Below are positions 24,193 through 33,873 of a stretch of 64,000 nt of DNA, piece by piece. The translations under genes and the position numbers were made by a program. The DNA is from Dokdonella_A sp014338185 (GTDB lineage: Bacteria; Pseudomonadota; Gammaproteobacteria; Xanthomonadales; Rhodanobacteraceae), in the NCBI GenBank assembly GCA_030263295.1, contig SZOS01000001.1, positions 1-64,000 of the forward strand. Reading direction: 5' to 3'. The first letter of the stretch is position 1; each line of letters opens with the position of its first letter. The notes under the pieces are model-generated. The model was given only the letters and a program-made list of their open reading frames with translations, ran no database searches and was not told where the DNA came from.

Positions 24193-25370
24193 GCGGCGTT
24201 CCCCTTGAGCAGTTCGGCCGCGGCCACCGCGCAGCTGCGGTTCTTGCCCTGGCCGGCGCGCCCGAGCAGGTCAAACCACGGCGCCTCGGCGCCGCAACCG
24301 CAGTCGCTGCCTGGATACCATGCGGCAAGGTCGCCCATGAGCACGCTCTGTGTCGGCGCCGCGGTGAAGTAGGGCGCGAGGAAATGCAGGAAGCCGGGGC
24401 GGCCGGCCGGCAAGGGTTCCAGCGTGGCCACGTCACGGATCGCTACGCGCGACCACACCGGCACGTGGAAGCGGTGGCGCGGACATTCGACGTAGGGCAC
24501 GGAGTGTTCGACCGAGCCGTAGCCGTCGCGGATCAAGGCGTTGGCGATGCCCAGCTGTTGTTCGATGCGCGCCTGCAGGTCGGCCTTCGGGATCGCCTTG
24601 TCGGCCTGTCCCTTCCAGCCGCCGCCGAAGAAGGTCATCGAGCCGGGCGCGAGCGCGAGCGCCGGCAGCTTGAGTGCCTGCATGCGCTCGAGCGTGGCGT
24701 TGACGAAGGCCGGAAAGCCGAAGATGCGCACCGGCAGGCCCTGCTCGGCGAATTCCTGCAGTGCGCGGATCGTGCCGAACACGTCGAACTCGTGGCCGCC
24801 CGTGCCGGTGGCGCGCAACACGTAGCGCACCTCGTGCGCCGGTGCGTAGCGGGCCAGCGCGTTGTCGGTCCACGAGGTGCCGACCTTCCAGTCGCGCAGC
24901 GGTTCGTAGCCGACCATCAGGTAGTTGACCGGCTCGGCCTGGATCCAGCCGTAGTGGCGGAAGATCCGTTCGACCATCGCCTCGCCCGCGCCGATCGACC
25001 AGGCATCGAAGAACATCTGCGACTTCTGCCCGGTGGTGCCCGACGAGGTCAGGTGCAGCACCACCTGCTCGGGCGGCACCGAGCGGATTTCGTGGGTCTT
25101 GAAGAAGTTGGCGTGGATCGGCGGCAGCGCGAGGCAGTCGTCGATGCTGTCGACGCGGCCGCTGCGCGGACCCTGCAGCTCGAGCAGGCGTCGATAGAAC
25201 GGGCTGCGCCCGCGGTGCCAGTCGAGGATCTCGTTCATCGCCGCGACGAACAGCGCATCGGCGGCCGCGCCGTGGGCATAGGGCTCGCGCAGGTCGCCCA
25301 GCGCCTGGACCTGCGCAAGGGCGCGTGGATCAGGCACGCGTGGCTGGGAGGATTGCGCGGTCGGGTCCAT
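24189..25370 (-). CDS. LuxE-like acyl-protein synthetase
   Basis: 393 residues, first gene of the operon. Core ligase motifs: LTSSGTTGQKSQMFFDAWS (108-126), VGYEPLRDW, FGFPAF, GGGWKGQ, DGYGSVEHSVPY and a C-terminal CGCGAEAPWFDLLGRAGQGKNR. These match LuxE acyl-protein synthetases, which adenylate a fatty acid and pass it to a cysteine before LuxC reduces it. The start at 25370 has GGAGGC upstream. The stop overlaps the LuxC-fusion start (ATGA). By family the likely role is ATP-dependent fatty-acid activation for the neighbouring reductase. The natural acid is unknown. Confidence 0.9.
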   Translation of the reverse strand: MDPTAQSSQPRVPDPRALAQVQALGDLREPYAHGAAADALFVAAMNEILDWHRGRSPFYRRLLELQGPRSGRVDSIDDCLALPPIHANFFKTHEIRSVPPEQVVLHLTSSGTTGQKSQMFFDAWSIGAGEAMVERIFRHYGWIQAEPVNYLMVGYEPLRDWKVGTSWTDNALARYAPAHEVRYVLRATGTGGHEFDVFGTIRALQEFAEQGLPVRIFGFPAFVNATLERMQALKLPALALAPGSMTFFGGGWKGQADKAIPKADLQARIEQQLGIANALIRDGYGSVEHSVPYVECPRHRFHVPVWSRVAIRDVATLEPLPAGRPGFLHFLAPYFTAAPTQSVLMGDLAAWYPGSDCGCGAEAPWFDLLGRAGQGKNRSCAVAAAELLKGNAA

Positions 25371-25677
25371 CGTGCCTCCGGGTGTGGCCGCACGGGGCGG
25401 CATGCAGCAGGCGGGGCATCGGTCGTGCCGGTGCGGCCGCGCCGTAGTGGCGCGCCGCGCGCCGGGCGTACCCGGTTGCATCGCCACGCCGGTTCGGCAC
25501 GCGGCCGCCCCTGTGGTGCCGCGTCGACGATGCGCCCATAGGCTAACCCCTTTGCCGCATTGGCGACCAGTCGCAGCGGCGCCGATCCATGCCATTCGGC
25601 AGGTTCGCCCCGGGCACGGGCCGTGGCATGGTGCGGGGCCGACGGCGCGACGGCGATGCCCGATGGAGCCACCGAAC
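25371..25677. other. Divergent promoter region between luxE-like and DUF5916-like genes
   Basis: 307 bp. On the minus strand GGGGTTAGCCTATGGGC (near 25536-25552) offers a weak -10-like TAGCCT for the LuxE-LuxC-SpoIIE operon. No consensus -35 and no extended operator dyad were recognised. GC-rich palindromic runs (GGCGCGCCGCGCGCC near 25452) are too low in complexity to interpret. No gene seen. Confidence 0.35.
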
Positions 25678-27921
25678 ATGGAATGCCGCCTCATGCGCAG
25701 GTTCATCGTACATGCGCTGCTCGCACTCGCCGCACCCTGCGCGGCCGCGATCACGATCGATGGCCGGATCGAACCGGGCGAGTGGGACGGCGCGCGCCAC
25801 GTCACCGACTTCCGCCAGACCCAACCGCTGACCGGCGAACCGGGCAGCCTGCCCACGCAGGCGTGGATCCTCGCGGTGCCCGAAGGACTCGCGGTCGCGT
25901 TCCGCGCGACCCAGCCCGCCCCGGTCGCGCGCACGCGCCAGCGCGTGCAGCGCGACTTCGAGGCGCCGGTCGACCGTGTCAACGTGATGGTCGACTTCAA
26001 CGGCGACGGCCGCACCGGCTACGACTTCACGCTCAGCTCCACCAACGGCCTGTTCGATGCCGTCATCACCAACGAGTCGCAGTTCGCCAAGGATTGGGAT
26101 GGCAGCGTGCGCCATGCGGTGAGTGAGGATGCCGATGGCTGGAACGCGGAGATCCTCATTCCGTGGCACACCGCGCCGATGCACCGCGCCGAAGGCGGCG
26201 AACGCACGATCGGCATCTACCTCGACCGCGTGGTCGGCAGCACCGGCGAGCGCATGGGCTGGCCGGTGGCCAGCTTCATGCGCCCGCGCTTCGTGTCCGA
26301 GTTCGCGCGCATCCAGGTGCCGGCCTACAGCCAGTCGCTGCTCGCGATCACGCCGTATGCCTCGGCGCTGCATGACCACGTGCGCGGTCGCGGCGAGTTC
26401 GCCGCCGGTGCCGACCTGTTCTGGAAGCCCAATGGTCAGTTCCAGCTCACCGCCAGCGTCAATCCCGATTTCGGCCAGGTCGAGAGCGACGACCTCGTGG
26501 TCAACTTCAGTGCCACCGAGACCTTCTTCAGCGACAAGCGTCCGTTCTTCACCGAAAACCAGGGCCTGTTCAACTTCGGCCTGCTCGACGACAACAGCGC
26601 GCTGATCTACACCCGGCGCGTGGGCGGGCCGGCCGACGATGGCAGTGGCGCGGGCGACATCGACGCCGCGATCAAGCTCAACGGCAGCCTCGGCACCACC
26701 AGCTATGGCGTGCTCGCGGCCGACGAGCGCGGCGATGCCGGGCGCCTGTTCGCGGCCGCACGCGTCGCGCACGAGTTCGAGCGGCACAGCGTGGGCGCGC
26801 TGCTCACGCACGTGGAGCGGCCGTGGCTGGAGCGCCGCGCCAACGTGCTTGGCATCGACCACCAGTGGCGGCCGACGGCCGCGCTGACCGTGCGCAGCAA
26901 CCTCGTGGGCAGCGACATCCGCGCGCCGGGCGCGGCCACGCGTGGCTGGGGTGCGACCTCGCTGCTGGACTACACGATGGCCGACGACTGGCGCCAGCAG
27001 TGGGCGTTCATGCATTTCGACGACGCGCTCGAGGTCAACGACTTCGGCTATCTCGGGCGCAATGACTTCAACTACCTGCACTGGGAGCTGGGCAAGCGCG
27101 TCACCGACCTCGCCGACAGTTCCCGCTACAACTCGCACGACTGGCAGCTGAAACTGGATGCGCTGGACAGCGACCGCGCGCGCCTGCCGCTGCGCCGGCG
27201 CGTGCAGCTGAGCCGCTTCAGCGGCCTGCGCTCGGGAGGCAACGAAGGGATCTCGCTGCAGGTGAGCAGCGCCGGCTGGGATGATCGCCTCACGCGCGGA
27301 CATGGCGCGCTGCGCCTGCCGCCCTCGTTCGAACTGCGCGTGGACGGATCCAGCCCGCGCCATGGCAACTGGGCCCACGAGTGGGAGATCGAACTGGCCA
27401 GTGGCGGCCTGGCCGGCAACCACAAGCTGGGTTACGAGATCGAGCTGTCGCCACGCTACTTCCTCAGTGACGCGCTCAGCGTGATCGTCAGCCCGCAGTA
27501 CGCGGTCACGCCGGATTGGCTCGTGTGGCGCGAGGACAACCTCATCGGCAGCTACCGGCGGCGCTCGCTGGAGTTGGGCGTCGGCGTCGACTGGAACATC
27601 AGCGCGCGCCAGGAGCTGCGCTTCAAGCTGCAGGCGATCGGGTTGGATGCGCGCTTGCGCGCTGCCTGGCGCGTCGCCGCCGACGGCCGCGCCGTGCCCA
27701 GCGACGATCCGCTGACCGACTTCAGCCTGCGCAACCTCGGCCTGCAGGTCCGCTACCGCTACGAGTTCGCGCCGCTGTCGCACCTGTACCTGGTCTATGG
27801 CCGCGGCGGCTTCGCGCTGGACGAGTTCGCGCGCGAGCCACCGCGCCTGCTCGACGACGCCCTGCGCCTGCGCGACGACGAGCAGCTGCTGCTCAAGGTC
27901 AACTACCGCTTCGAGATCTGA
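25678..27921 (+). CDS. DUF5916-like outer-membrane protein with N-terminal carbohydrate-binding-like domain
   Basis: 747 residues. The start at 25678 has GGAG 9 nt upstream; ATGs at 25663 and 25693 are alternatives. A signal peptide (RRFIVHALLALAAPCAAA) is followed by a family-9-carbohydrate-binding-like domain (ITIDGRIEPGEWDGA, VNVMVDFNGDGRTGYDF, WNAEILIPW). Then comes a long stretch of alternating beta strands (NPDFGQVESDDLVVNFSATETFF, SDKRPFFTENQGLF) typical of DUF5916 proteins, ending in aromatic FEI as outer-membrane barrels do. Probably a surface barrel with a ligand-binding head. Substrate unknown. Divergent from the LuxE-type operon, so co-regulation is possible. Confidence 0.8.
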   Translation: MECRLMRRFIVHALLALAAPCAAAITIDGRIEPGEWDGARHVTDFRQTQPLTGEPGSLPTQAWILAVPEGLAVAFRATQPAPVARTRQRVQRDFEAPVDRVNVMVDFNGDGRTGYDFTLSSTNGLFDAVITNESQFAKDWDGSVRHAVSEDADGWNAEILIPWHTAPMHRAEGGERTIGIYLDRVVGSTGERMGWPVASFMRPRFVSEFARIQVPAYSQSLLAITPYASALHDHVRGRGEFAAGADLFWKPNGQFQLTASVNPDFGQVESDDLVVNFSATETFFSDKRPFFTENQGLFNFGLLDDNSALIYTRRVGGPADDGSGAGDIDAAIKLNGSLGTTSYGVLAADERGDAGRLFAAARVAHEFERHSVGALLTHVERPWLERRANVLGIDHQWRPTAALTVRSNLVGSDIRAPGAATRGWGATSLLDYTMADDWRQQWAFMHFDDALEVNDFGYLGRNDFNYLHWELGKRVTDLADSSRYNSHDWQLKLDALDSDRARLPLRRRVQLSRFSGLRSGGNEGISLQVSSAGWDDRLTRGHGALRLPPSFELRVDGSSPRHGNWAHEWEIELASGGLAGNHKLGYEIELSPRYFLSDALSVIVSPQYAVTPDWLVWREDNLIGSYRRRSLELGVGVDWNISARQELRFKLQAIGLDARLRAAWRVAADGRAVPSDDPLTDFSLRNLGLQVRYRYEFAPLSHLYLVYGRGGFALDEFAREPPRLLDDALRLRDDEQLLLKVNYRFEI

Positions 27922-27947
27922 ACCGCGATGCCTGCGCCCATGACGCG

Positions 27948-27971
27948 CACGGGCGCCCTGCGGCGCCCGTG
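27948..27971. terminator. Hairpin between convergent genes
   Basis: CACGGGCGCC (27948-27957) and GGCGCCCGTG (27962-27971) form a perfect 10-bp stem with a CTGC loop. It sits between the convergent DUF5916-like gene and ahcY, so it could stop both transcripts. There is no T tract on either side, so it is a hairpin-only terminator candidate. Confidence 0.5.
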
Positions 27972-28001
27972 GGCAGTGCGGCTCGCGCGGGGGGCGCGGG
28001 C

Positions 28002-29429
<1,428 letters not shown>

Positions 29430-29489
29430 GGGCAACTCCGGTTCGGTCAGGCTCGCGCGGCGGGCGTGCCGGTGCGATGCGTGAGGTTC

Positions 29490-29576
29490 AACGGGCGCAG
29501 TTGCGGGGGTGGAGCTGGATGCCGGCCGAGCCTGATCCCGGAACCCATGGCCCGGACTTGCAGCGCCCCTCGGCGG
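29490..29576 (-). promoter_or_regulatory. S-adenosylhomocysteine (SAH) riboswitch
   Basis: Read on the minus strand the ahcY leader contains CCGAGGGGCGCTGCAAG, then CAGGCTCGG, then CAACTGCGCCC. These match the conserved blocks of the SAH riboswitch as I remember them (CCGAGG-a-GCGCUGCAA, CAGGCUCGG, AACGGCGCUC). CCGAG can pair with CTCGG and GGGCGC with GCGCCC, the two helices of the family. Position just upstream of ahcY is the classical context. This class is known to turn expression on when SAH is bound. It ends about 60 nt before the start codon. Boundaries are approximate. Confidence 0.87.
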
Positions 29577-29587
29577 CGAGGGGCGCC

Positions 29588-29615
29588 AGTATATCGCTTG
29601 TTCGCGATGAAAGGA
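29588..29615 (-). promoter_or_regulatory. Probable ahcY promoter
   Basis: On the minus strand a good -10 hexamer TATACT (plus 29588-29593) lies about 8 nt before the likely transcript start near 29580, immediately upstream of the riboswitch. The best -35 candidate is TTGATC (spacing 20, longer than ideal). The promoter abuts the stop codon of the upstream membrane-protein gene, so ahcY has its own promoter and is not just read through. Confidence 0.55.
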
Positions 29616-30308
29616 TCAATGGCCCGTCCCATCCTCGAAGCGGGCGATGTCCTGCAGCGTGGCGCGTGCCTGACGCAGGCTGCGCGCGCCCACGCGGCGA
29701 TCCAGCCACTGCGCGAGCCGCGAACCGGGCGCGCGGCGCGAGTGCCGGTACATCCAGGCGGTGGCGAGCAGGCCCACGGCGCCGAGCACGCTGCAGCTCC
29801 ACACGAACGCGGGCGCGCTGTGCCACAGGTCGATGCCCATCATCACCTTCACCTCGAGCATGAAGATCGCCAGCCACAGCAGCCACCACGGCAGGCCCAC
29901 CCACATGCCCGCCAGCACCTCGCCGCGCTGCAGGGCGCCGATGCGCTTTTGGATGTCGAGCACGGGTGCGCCGTAGTCGACCCTGCCGACCCGGCCCAGC
30001 ATCACGCCGCCCAGCACCACCACCAGCACGCCGTACCCGAGCAGGAACAGGCCGCAGGCGAGCAGGTGTGGCTCGGCACGGAAGCGGATCGAGGCCATGA
30101 TGCCGAAATAGATCAGCGCGTCGCCCAGCAGGATCTGCGCGATCTGACCCCAGTACAGCCAGCGCAGGTTGGAGCGCACCGTGTCGAGCTTGCGCTCGCG
30201 CAGCCACTGCCACTGCAGCGTGGACTGGCGCTGCAGCTGGCGATCGAGCGCCTGCCAGGCGGACTTGAGGTCATCCAGTTCCAGCGGTCGCGTTGCGGGC
30301 GTGTTCAT
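29616..30308 (-). CDS. Four-helix membrane protein coupled to an ECF sigma factor
   Basis: 230 residues. The soluble N-terminus (~1-50) begins with MNTPATRPLELDDLKSAWQAL and is followed by four hydrophobic segments (~51-72, 82-105, 138-158, 168-188) and a basic C-terminal tail. It overlaps the sigma factor stop by 4 bp (ATGA). Genes in this position usually encode the anti-sigma factor, and the N-terminal helical region could bind sigma. It has no zinc-binding HxxxCxxC motif, so it is not a classical ZAS anti-sigma factor. Function is inferred from context only. Confidence 0.7.
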   Translation of the reverse strand: MNTPATRPLELDDLKSAWQALDRQLQRQSTLQWQWLRERKLDTVRSNLRWLYWGQIAQILLGDALIYFGIMASIRFRAEPHLLACGLFLLGYGVLVVVLGGVMLGRVGRVDYGAPVLDIQKRIGALQRGEVLAGMWVGLPWWLLWLAIFMLEVKVMMGIDLWHSAPAFVWSCSVLGAVGLLATAWMYRHSRRAPGSRLAQWLDRRVGARSLRQARATLQDIARFEDGTGH

Positions 30309-30823
30309 GGGTTCATCTCCTCGCGCAGGCGCTGCTTGAGGCGCGCGATGCGGGTTGCGACGTTGGTTTCGGTGATGCCGAGGATTTCGGCGATGTCGCG
30401 CTGGCTGCATTCGTCCAGGTACAGCACCAGCAGCGCGCGGTTGAACGGGTCGAGCCGGTCGATGCAGCGATACAGTTCGTGCACGCGCTGGTCGGTGGCC
30501 GGATCGCCCGAGTCGATGCTCGCGTCGTGGCGCTCCTGCAGTGGTTCGTGCCACTGCTCGCGGCGCCCATGTTCGCGCAACTGCGAGATCGCCACGTTGA
30601 GCGCGATGCGATACATCCAGGTCGAGAACGGCCGCGTGCCGTCGTAGCCGGGAAACGCGCGCCACAGCTGGGCGGCGATTTCCTGCGCCAGGTCGGCACG
30701 CTCATGCGCGTCGCGGCAATAGGTATGTGCCACCTTGAGCACGATGCCGCGATGGCGTTCGAGCAGCTGCTGGAATTGCTGCTGGTGGCGCGCCTGTTCC
30801 ATTGTCAGTGCCGCACAGTTCAT
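30305..30823 (-). CDS. ECF-type RNA polymerase sigma factor
   Basis: 172 residues with region 2 (VAHTYCRDAHERADLAQEI, then GTRPFSTWMYRIALNVAI) and region 4 (LLVLYLDECSQRDIAEILG followed by ITETNVATRIARLKQRL). Group IV sigma factor. The start at 30823 has GGAG 8 nt upstream. The overlapping downstream membrane protein may control it. Target promoters are unknown; the adjacent small protein gene at 30924-31295 and the patatin-type gene further upstream are transcribed in the same direction. Confidence 0.92.
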   Translation of the reverse strand: MNCAALTMEQARHQQQFQQLLERHRGIVLKVAHTYCRDAHERADLAQEIAAQLWRAFPGYDGTRPFSTWMYRIALNVAISQLREHGRREQWHEPLQERHDASIDSGDPATDQRVHELYRCIDRLDPFNRALLVLYLDECSQRDIAEILGITETNVATRIARLKQRLREEMNP

Positions 30824-30923
30824 GAACCTCACTCCGGGGTGGCTGCCCGGGTGATTCGCGCGGGAGCGAGGAATATCACATCGCCCGATCCGGCACTGCC
30901 GCCGGCGGCGGGGCGTGGCCGGG

Positions 30924-31295
30924 TCAGCCTTGCCGCGGCACGAACGGATCGAGGTCGAACACGCGCTCGCCACCGGGGTCGGCGCCCGCGGTCACCGTGA
31001 TGCCGATGCCATCGGCGGTGGTCGCGACGTGGCCATCGAATCCGAGCCGTGCCTCGACCACGGTGCTGCTGCCCAGCGGCACGCGCACGATCTTGTGGTC
31101 CATTTCCTGGCCGTCGTCCCACACCGCGATGCGCAGCAGGTCCACTCCTTCGCCGCGGTCGACGCTGCCGCTGGCCTTGCCGCGCACGATCACCTCCACG
31201 CGGGCGCGGCCATCGGGACCGGCCGCGCGTTGTACGCCCGCGACCGCCCATTGCGACGGTGCGGTGGCGGCGGGGACATCCTCGGTGCTGGACAT
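30924..31295 (-). CDS. Small conserved-looking protein of unknown function
   Basis: 123 residues beginning MSSTEDVPAATAPSQWAVAG. No signal peptide or membrane segment; acidic and beta-rich (VEVIVRGKASGSV, RIAVWDDGQEMDHKIVRVPLG, ITVTAGADPGG), ending DLDPFVPRQG. The composition differs from chance frames on the other strands, and it fills the gap between the sigma factor and the patatin gene. It is not recognised. A small single-domain beta protein is all that can be said. Confidence 0.6.
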   Translation of the reverse strand: MSSTEDVPAATAPSQWAVAGVQRAAGPDGRARVEVIVRGKASGSVDRGEGVDLLRIAVWDDGQEMDHKIVRVPLGSSTVVEARLGFDGHVATTADGIGITVTAGADPGGERVFDLDPFVPRQG

Positions 31296-31452
31296 GGGAG
31301 GACTCGCTCGATTGGGTGGGTGGACCTGCCGCGGCCGCGTTCGGACACGTGCGCCGGCGACGCTACGCCCAAAGGCCGAGGCACGCAATCGGCCGTGTGG
31401 ACGACCGCCGGTACCCGCAGCGCGCGACGGCCGCGTGCGGCGCGCGGCGCGC

Positions 31453-33672
31453 TCAGCGCTCGGGCCGCAGCAGCGAACCAAAGCTCAGGTAAAACGCCTG
31501 GTGGTCGCCCTCGGCGCGGCCGTAGCCGAGGTACATCGGCCCCAGTGGCGTGCTCAGGCCGAGGAACACGCTGCCGGCCAGGCCCATGTCGCCGAAGCGG
31601 ATGTCGCGCGGGTCGTCCCAGAATCCGCCGGCTTCGAGGCTGCCGCCCAGGTACACCGGCACGCTGAACAGCGCGCTCGCGTCGGTGAGGCGGTGGAAAT
31701 AGACCGCGCGGGCCAGCAGCGTCTGCCGCGCGAACAGCTCGTACTCGGTGTAGCCGGACAGGTTGCCCAGGCCGCCCAGCGGGTTGTAGGCCGCGATCAG
31801 GTCGGAGCCACCATGGGCGATGTTGGCATGCACGCCCAGCAGCAGGTGGTCCGAGCGTGTCGGCGACCAGGCCCTGTCCCAGCGCAGGCGCGTGACGTTG
31901 GCGTTCTCGCCACTGCTGAGCTGGTGCGGCAGGTAGTCGTGGCTGAGGTCGAAGCGCGCGCCGCGGCTGGGGAAGCCGGTGCTGTCGAGGTTGTCGTGGG
32001 TGATGCGCAGCTGCAACCCGCCCAGGTCGTTGCGCACGCCGGGCAGGTCCTCGCCCACCTGCAGCAGGGCGCTGGAGTGCACGTACTTGAGCGTGGCCGC
32101 GAACTGCCATGTGGGCGTGGGTGCGTAGCCGAACTCCATCGCGGCCATGGTGTTGCGCAGGCGGTATTGGGCGAGATCGACGTGGCCGCCCAGGCGCAGC
32201 GGCAGGTTGAATGCCTCGTAGTCGAAGTAGGGCGTGAGGTGGTATTGGCCGGTGCGTCCGAACGGCTGGCGCCACTCGCTGTGCACTCCCGTGGTGCGGC
32301 CCAGCTCGACGCGGTTGCGCCACGCGCCGCCATACTGGTTGAGGCCGGTGAAGTTGGCCTCGGCCAGGAGCTGGTAGCTGTTGCGGCCCGCGAAATCGTC
32401 GGACAGGCGCAGCCCCGCGCGCAGGAAATTGGGTCCCCAGCCCTTGTCCACGGGCAGCACCAGCAGGCCGGTCTCGTCGCCGCGACGCTCGAAGGTGTAG
32501 GTGATGCGCTCGTAACTGCCCTCGCCGAATGCGCGGCCGATCTCGCGCTCGGTGCGCTGTGCGTCGAAGCGCTGGCCGACCAGCGTCGACAACCGGTTCT
32601 CGACGTAACCCGCGGTGCGGCTGCGCGTGTGCGGCACCGACAGGAAGGCGATGAGCGGCGCGTCGAACTTGAGCATGCGGTGGCGCGCCTGGAACGCGGC
32701 GTAGCGCTCGGCATCGACCGCGAAGCGCCGCAGTTGCGGCAGCGCGGCCTCGGCGGCAGCCTCGCCGATCGCGACACCGCGCTGCGCCTGATCGAAGTCG
32801 GCGCTGCCCAGGTCGCCCAGGTCGGGCTTGAGCAGGACATCGCCGGCGCCGAGCGTGGCGAGCTGGGCGTCGGTCTCGCGCCGCATGAGCGCGGTGAGCA
32901 TCTGGTTGGCGATCGCAAACGGCGAGTTGAGCTGGCTGTCGGGCGCCAGCACCGCGCTCACGTCCACCGCGATGACGCGCGTGGCGCCCATCTCGCGCGC
33001 GATGTCGATGGGCACGTTGTCGGCGATGCCGCCGTCCACGAGCAGGCGGCCATTGACGCGGATCGGCGCGATCGCGCTCGGTACCGACATGCTGGCGCGG
33101 ATCGCCTGGGCGAGGTCACCGCTGGCGAACACCACCTTTTCGCCGCTGCCGATGTCGGTGGCGATCGCGCGAAACGGGATCGGCAGCTGGTCGAAGTCGG
33201 TGATGTCGAGCGTGGACAGCAGCAGCCGGCGCAGGATCAGCTGCAACTTCTGGCCCTGGATCATGCCGCGCGGCAGTGCGATCCGGCCGTCCTTGAGGCC
33301 GAGCTCCACCGCGGCCGGGAAGTGCAGCTCGTCCTCCTTGCGCCACATCGGCAGGTCGTCGCGCACCGGGTCGTCGCGGAAGGTGTCCTTCCAGTCGATG
33401 CCATTGAGCGTTGTGAGGATCTCGTCGGCCGTATAGCCGGCCGCATACATGCCGCCCACGATCGCGCCCATCGAGGTGCCGGTGATGCAGTCGATCGCGA
33501 TGCGCTCGCGTTCGAGCACCTTGAGCACGCCGATGTGGGCGGCGCCGCGCGCACCGCCACCGCCGAGCACGAGGCAGGTGCGTGGCGCGGGGGTCGAGTC
33601 GGCTGCGATGGCGGTTGGGCCGGGAGTGGCGGCTAGACCGAGGACGAGGCAGGCAAGAGCGGCAAGACGCAT
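31453..33672 (-). CDS. PlpD-like patatin phospholipase autotransporter (type Vd)
   Basis: 739 residues: a signal peptide (~1-24), a patatin domain (~31-230) with oxyanion GGGGARG (37-43), nucleophile S67 in GTSMG, and catalytic D213 in DGG. A POTRA-like domain (~335-405) and a C-terminal 16-strand-like outer-membrane barrel (~410-739) follow, ending in aromatic-rich strands (AFYLSFGSLLR). Order and length match Pseudomonas PlpD (728 residues), whose lipase is exported by its own barrel. The start MRLAALACLV at 33672 gives the signal peptide. Predicted role is lipid hydrolysis at the cell surface or after release. Divergent from the beta-propeller exoprotein gene. Confidence 0.9.
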   Translation of the reverse strand: MRLAALACLVLGLAATPGPTAIAADSTPAPRTCLVLGGGGARGAAHIGVLKVLERERIAIDCITGTSMGAIVGGMYAAGYTADEILTTLNGIDWKDTFRDDPVRDDLPMWRKEDELHFPAAVELGLKDGRIALPRGMIQGQKLQLILRRLLLSTLDITDFDQLPIPFRAIATDIGSGEKVVFASGDLAQAIRASMSVPSAIAPIRVNGRLLVDGGIADNVPIDIAREMGATRVIAVDVSAVLAPDSQLNSPFAIANQMLTALMRRETDAQLATLGAGDVLLKPDLGDLGSADFDQAQRGVAIGEAAAEAALPQLRRFAVDAERYAAFQARHRMLKFDAPLIAFLSVPHTRSRTAGYVENRLSTLVGQRFDAQRTEREIGRAFGEGSYERITYTFERRGDETGLLVLPVDKGWGPNFLRAGLRLSDDFAGRNSYQLLAEANFTGLNQYGGAWRNRVELGRTTGVHSEWRQPFGRTGQYHLTPYFDYEAFNLPLRLGGHVDLAQYRLRNTMAAMEFGYAPTPTWQFAATLKYVHSSALLQVGEDLPGVRNDLGGLQLRITHDNLDSTGFPSRGARFDLSHDYLPHQLSSGENANVTRLRWDRAWSPTRSDHLLLGVHANIAHGGSDLIAAYNPLGGLGNLSGYTEYELFARQTLLARAVYFHRLTDASALFSVPVYLGGSLEAGGFWDDPRDIRFGDMGLAGSVFLGLSTPLGPMYLGYGRAEGDHQAFYLSFGSLLRPER

Positions 33673-33873
33673 CGGATCGCAGGTCGTGGCGGTATGGGGT
33701 GCGGCATTGTGGCGCGAGTGCGGGTGCCGATGAAATGGCGCTGGCACGCACCGGCGCGGTCGCCACCGTGGCCTGTAGCCCGCCGGTCGCTCGTCGCGCC
33801 TGCGGGCGCCCTTGTGGGAATCGGCACCGCACCGCGTAACAGTCAGGCAGATCCCCTGTCGCCGGAGAACGCC

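Noticed and set aside
16955..25370. Bioluminescence (lux) operon
   Set aside because: LuxC- and LuxE-type genes are present, but there is no luxA/luxB luciferase, no luxD and no luxI/luxR nearby.
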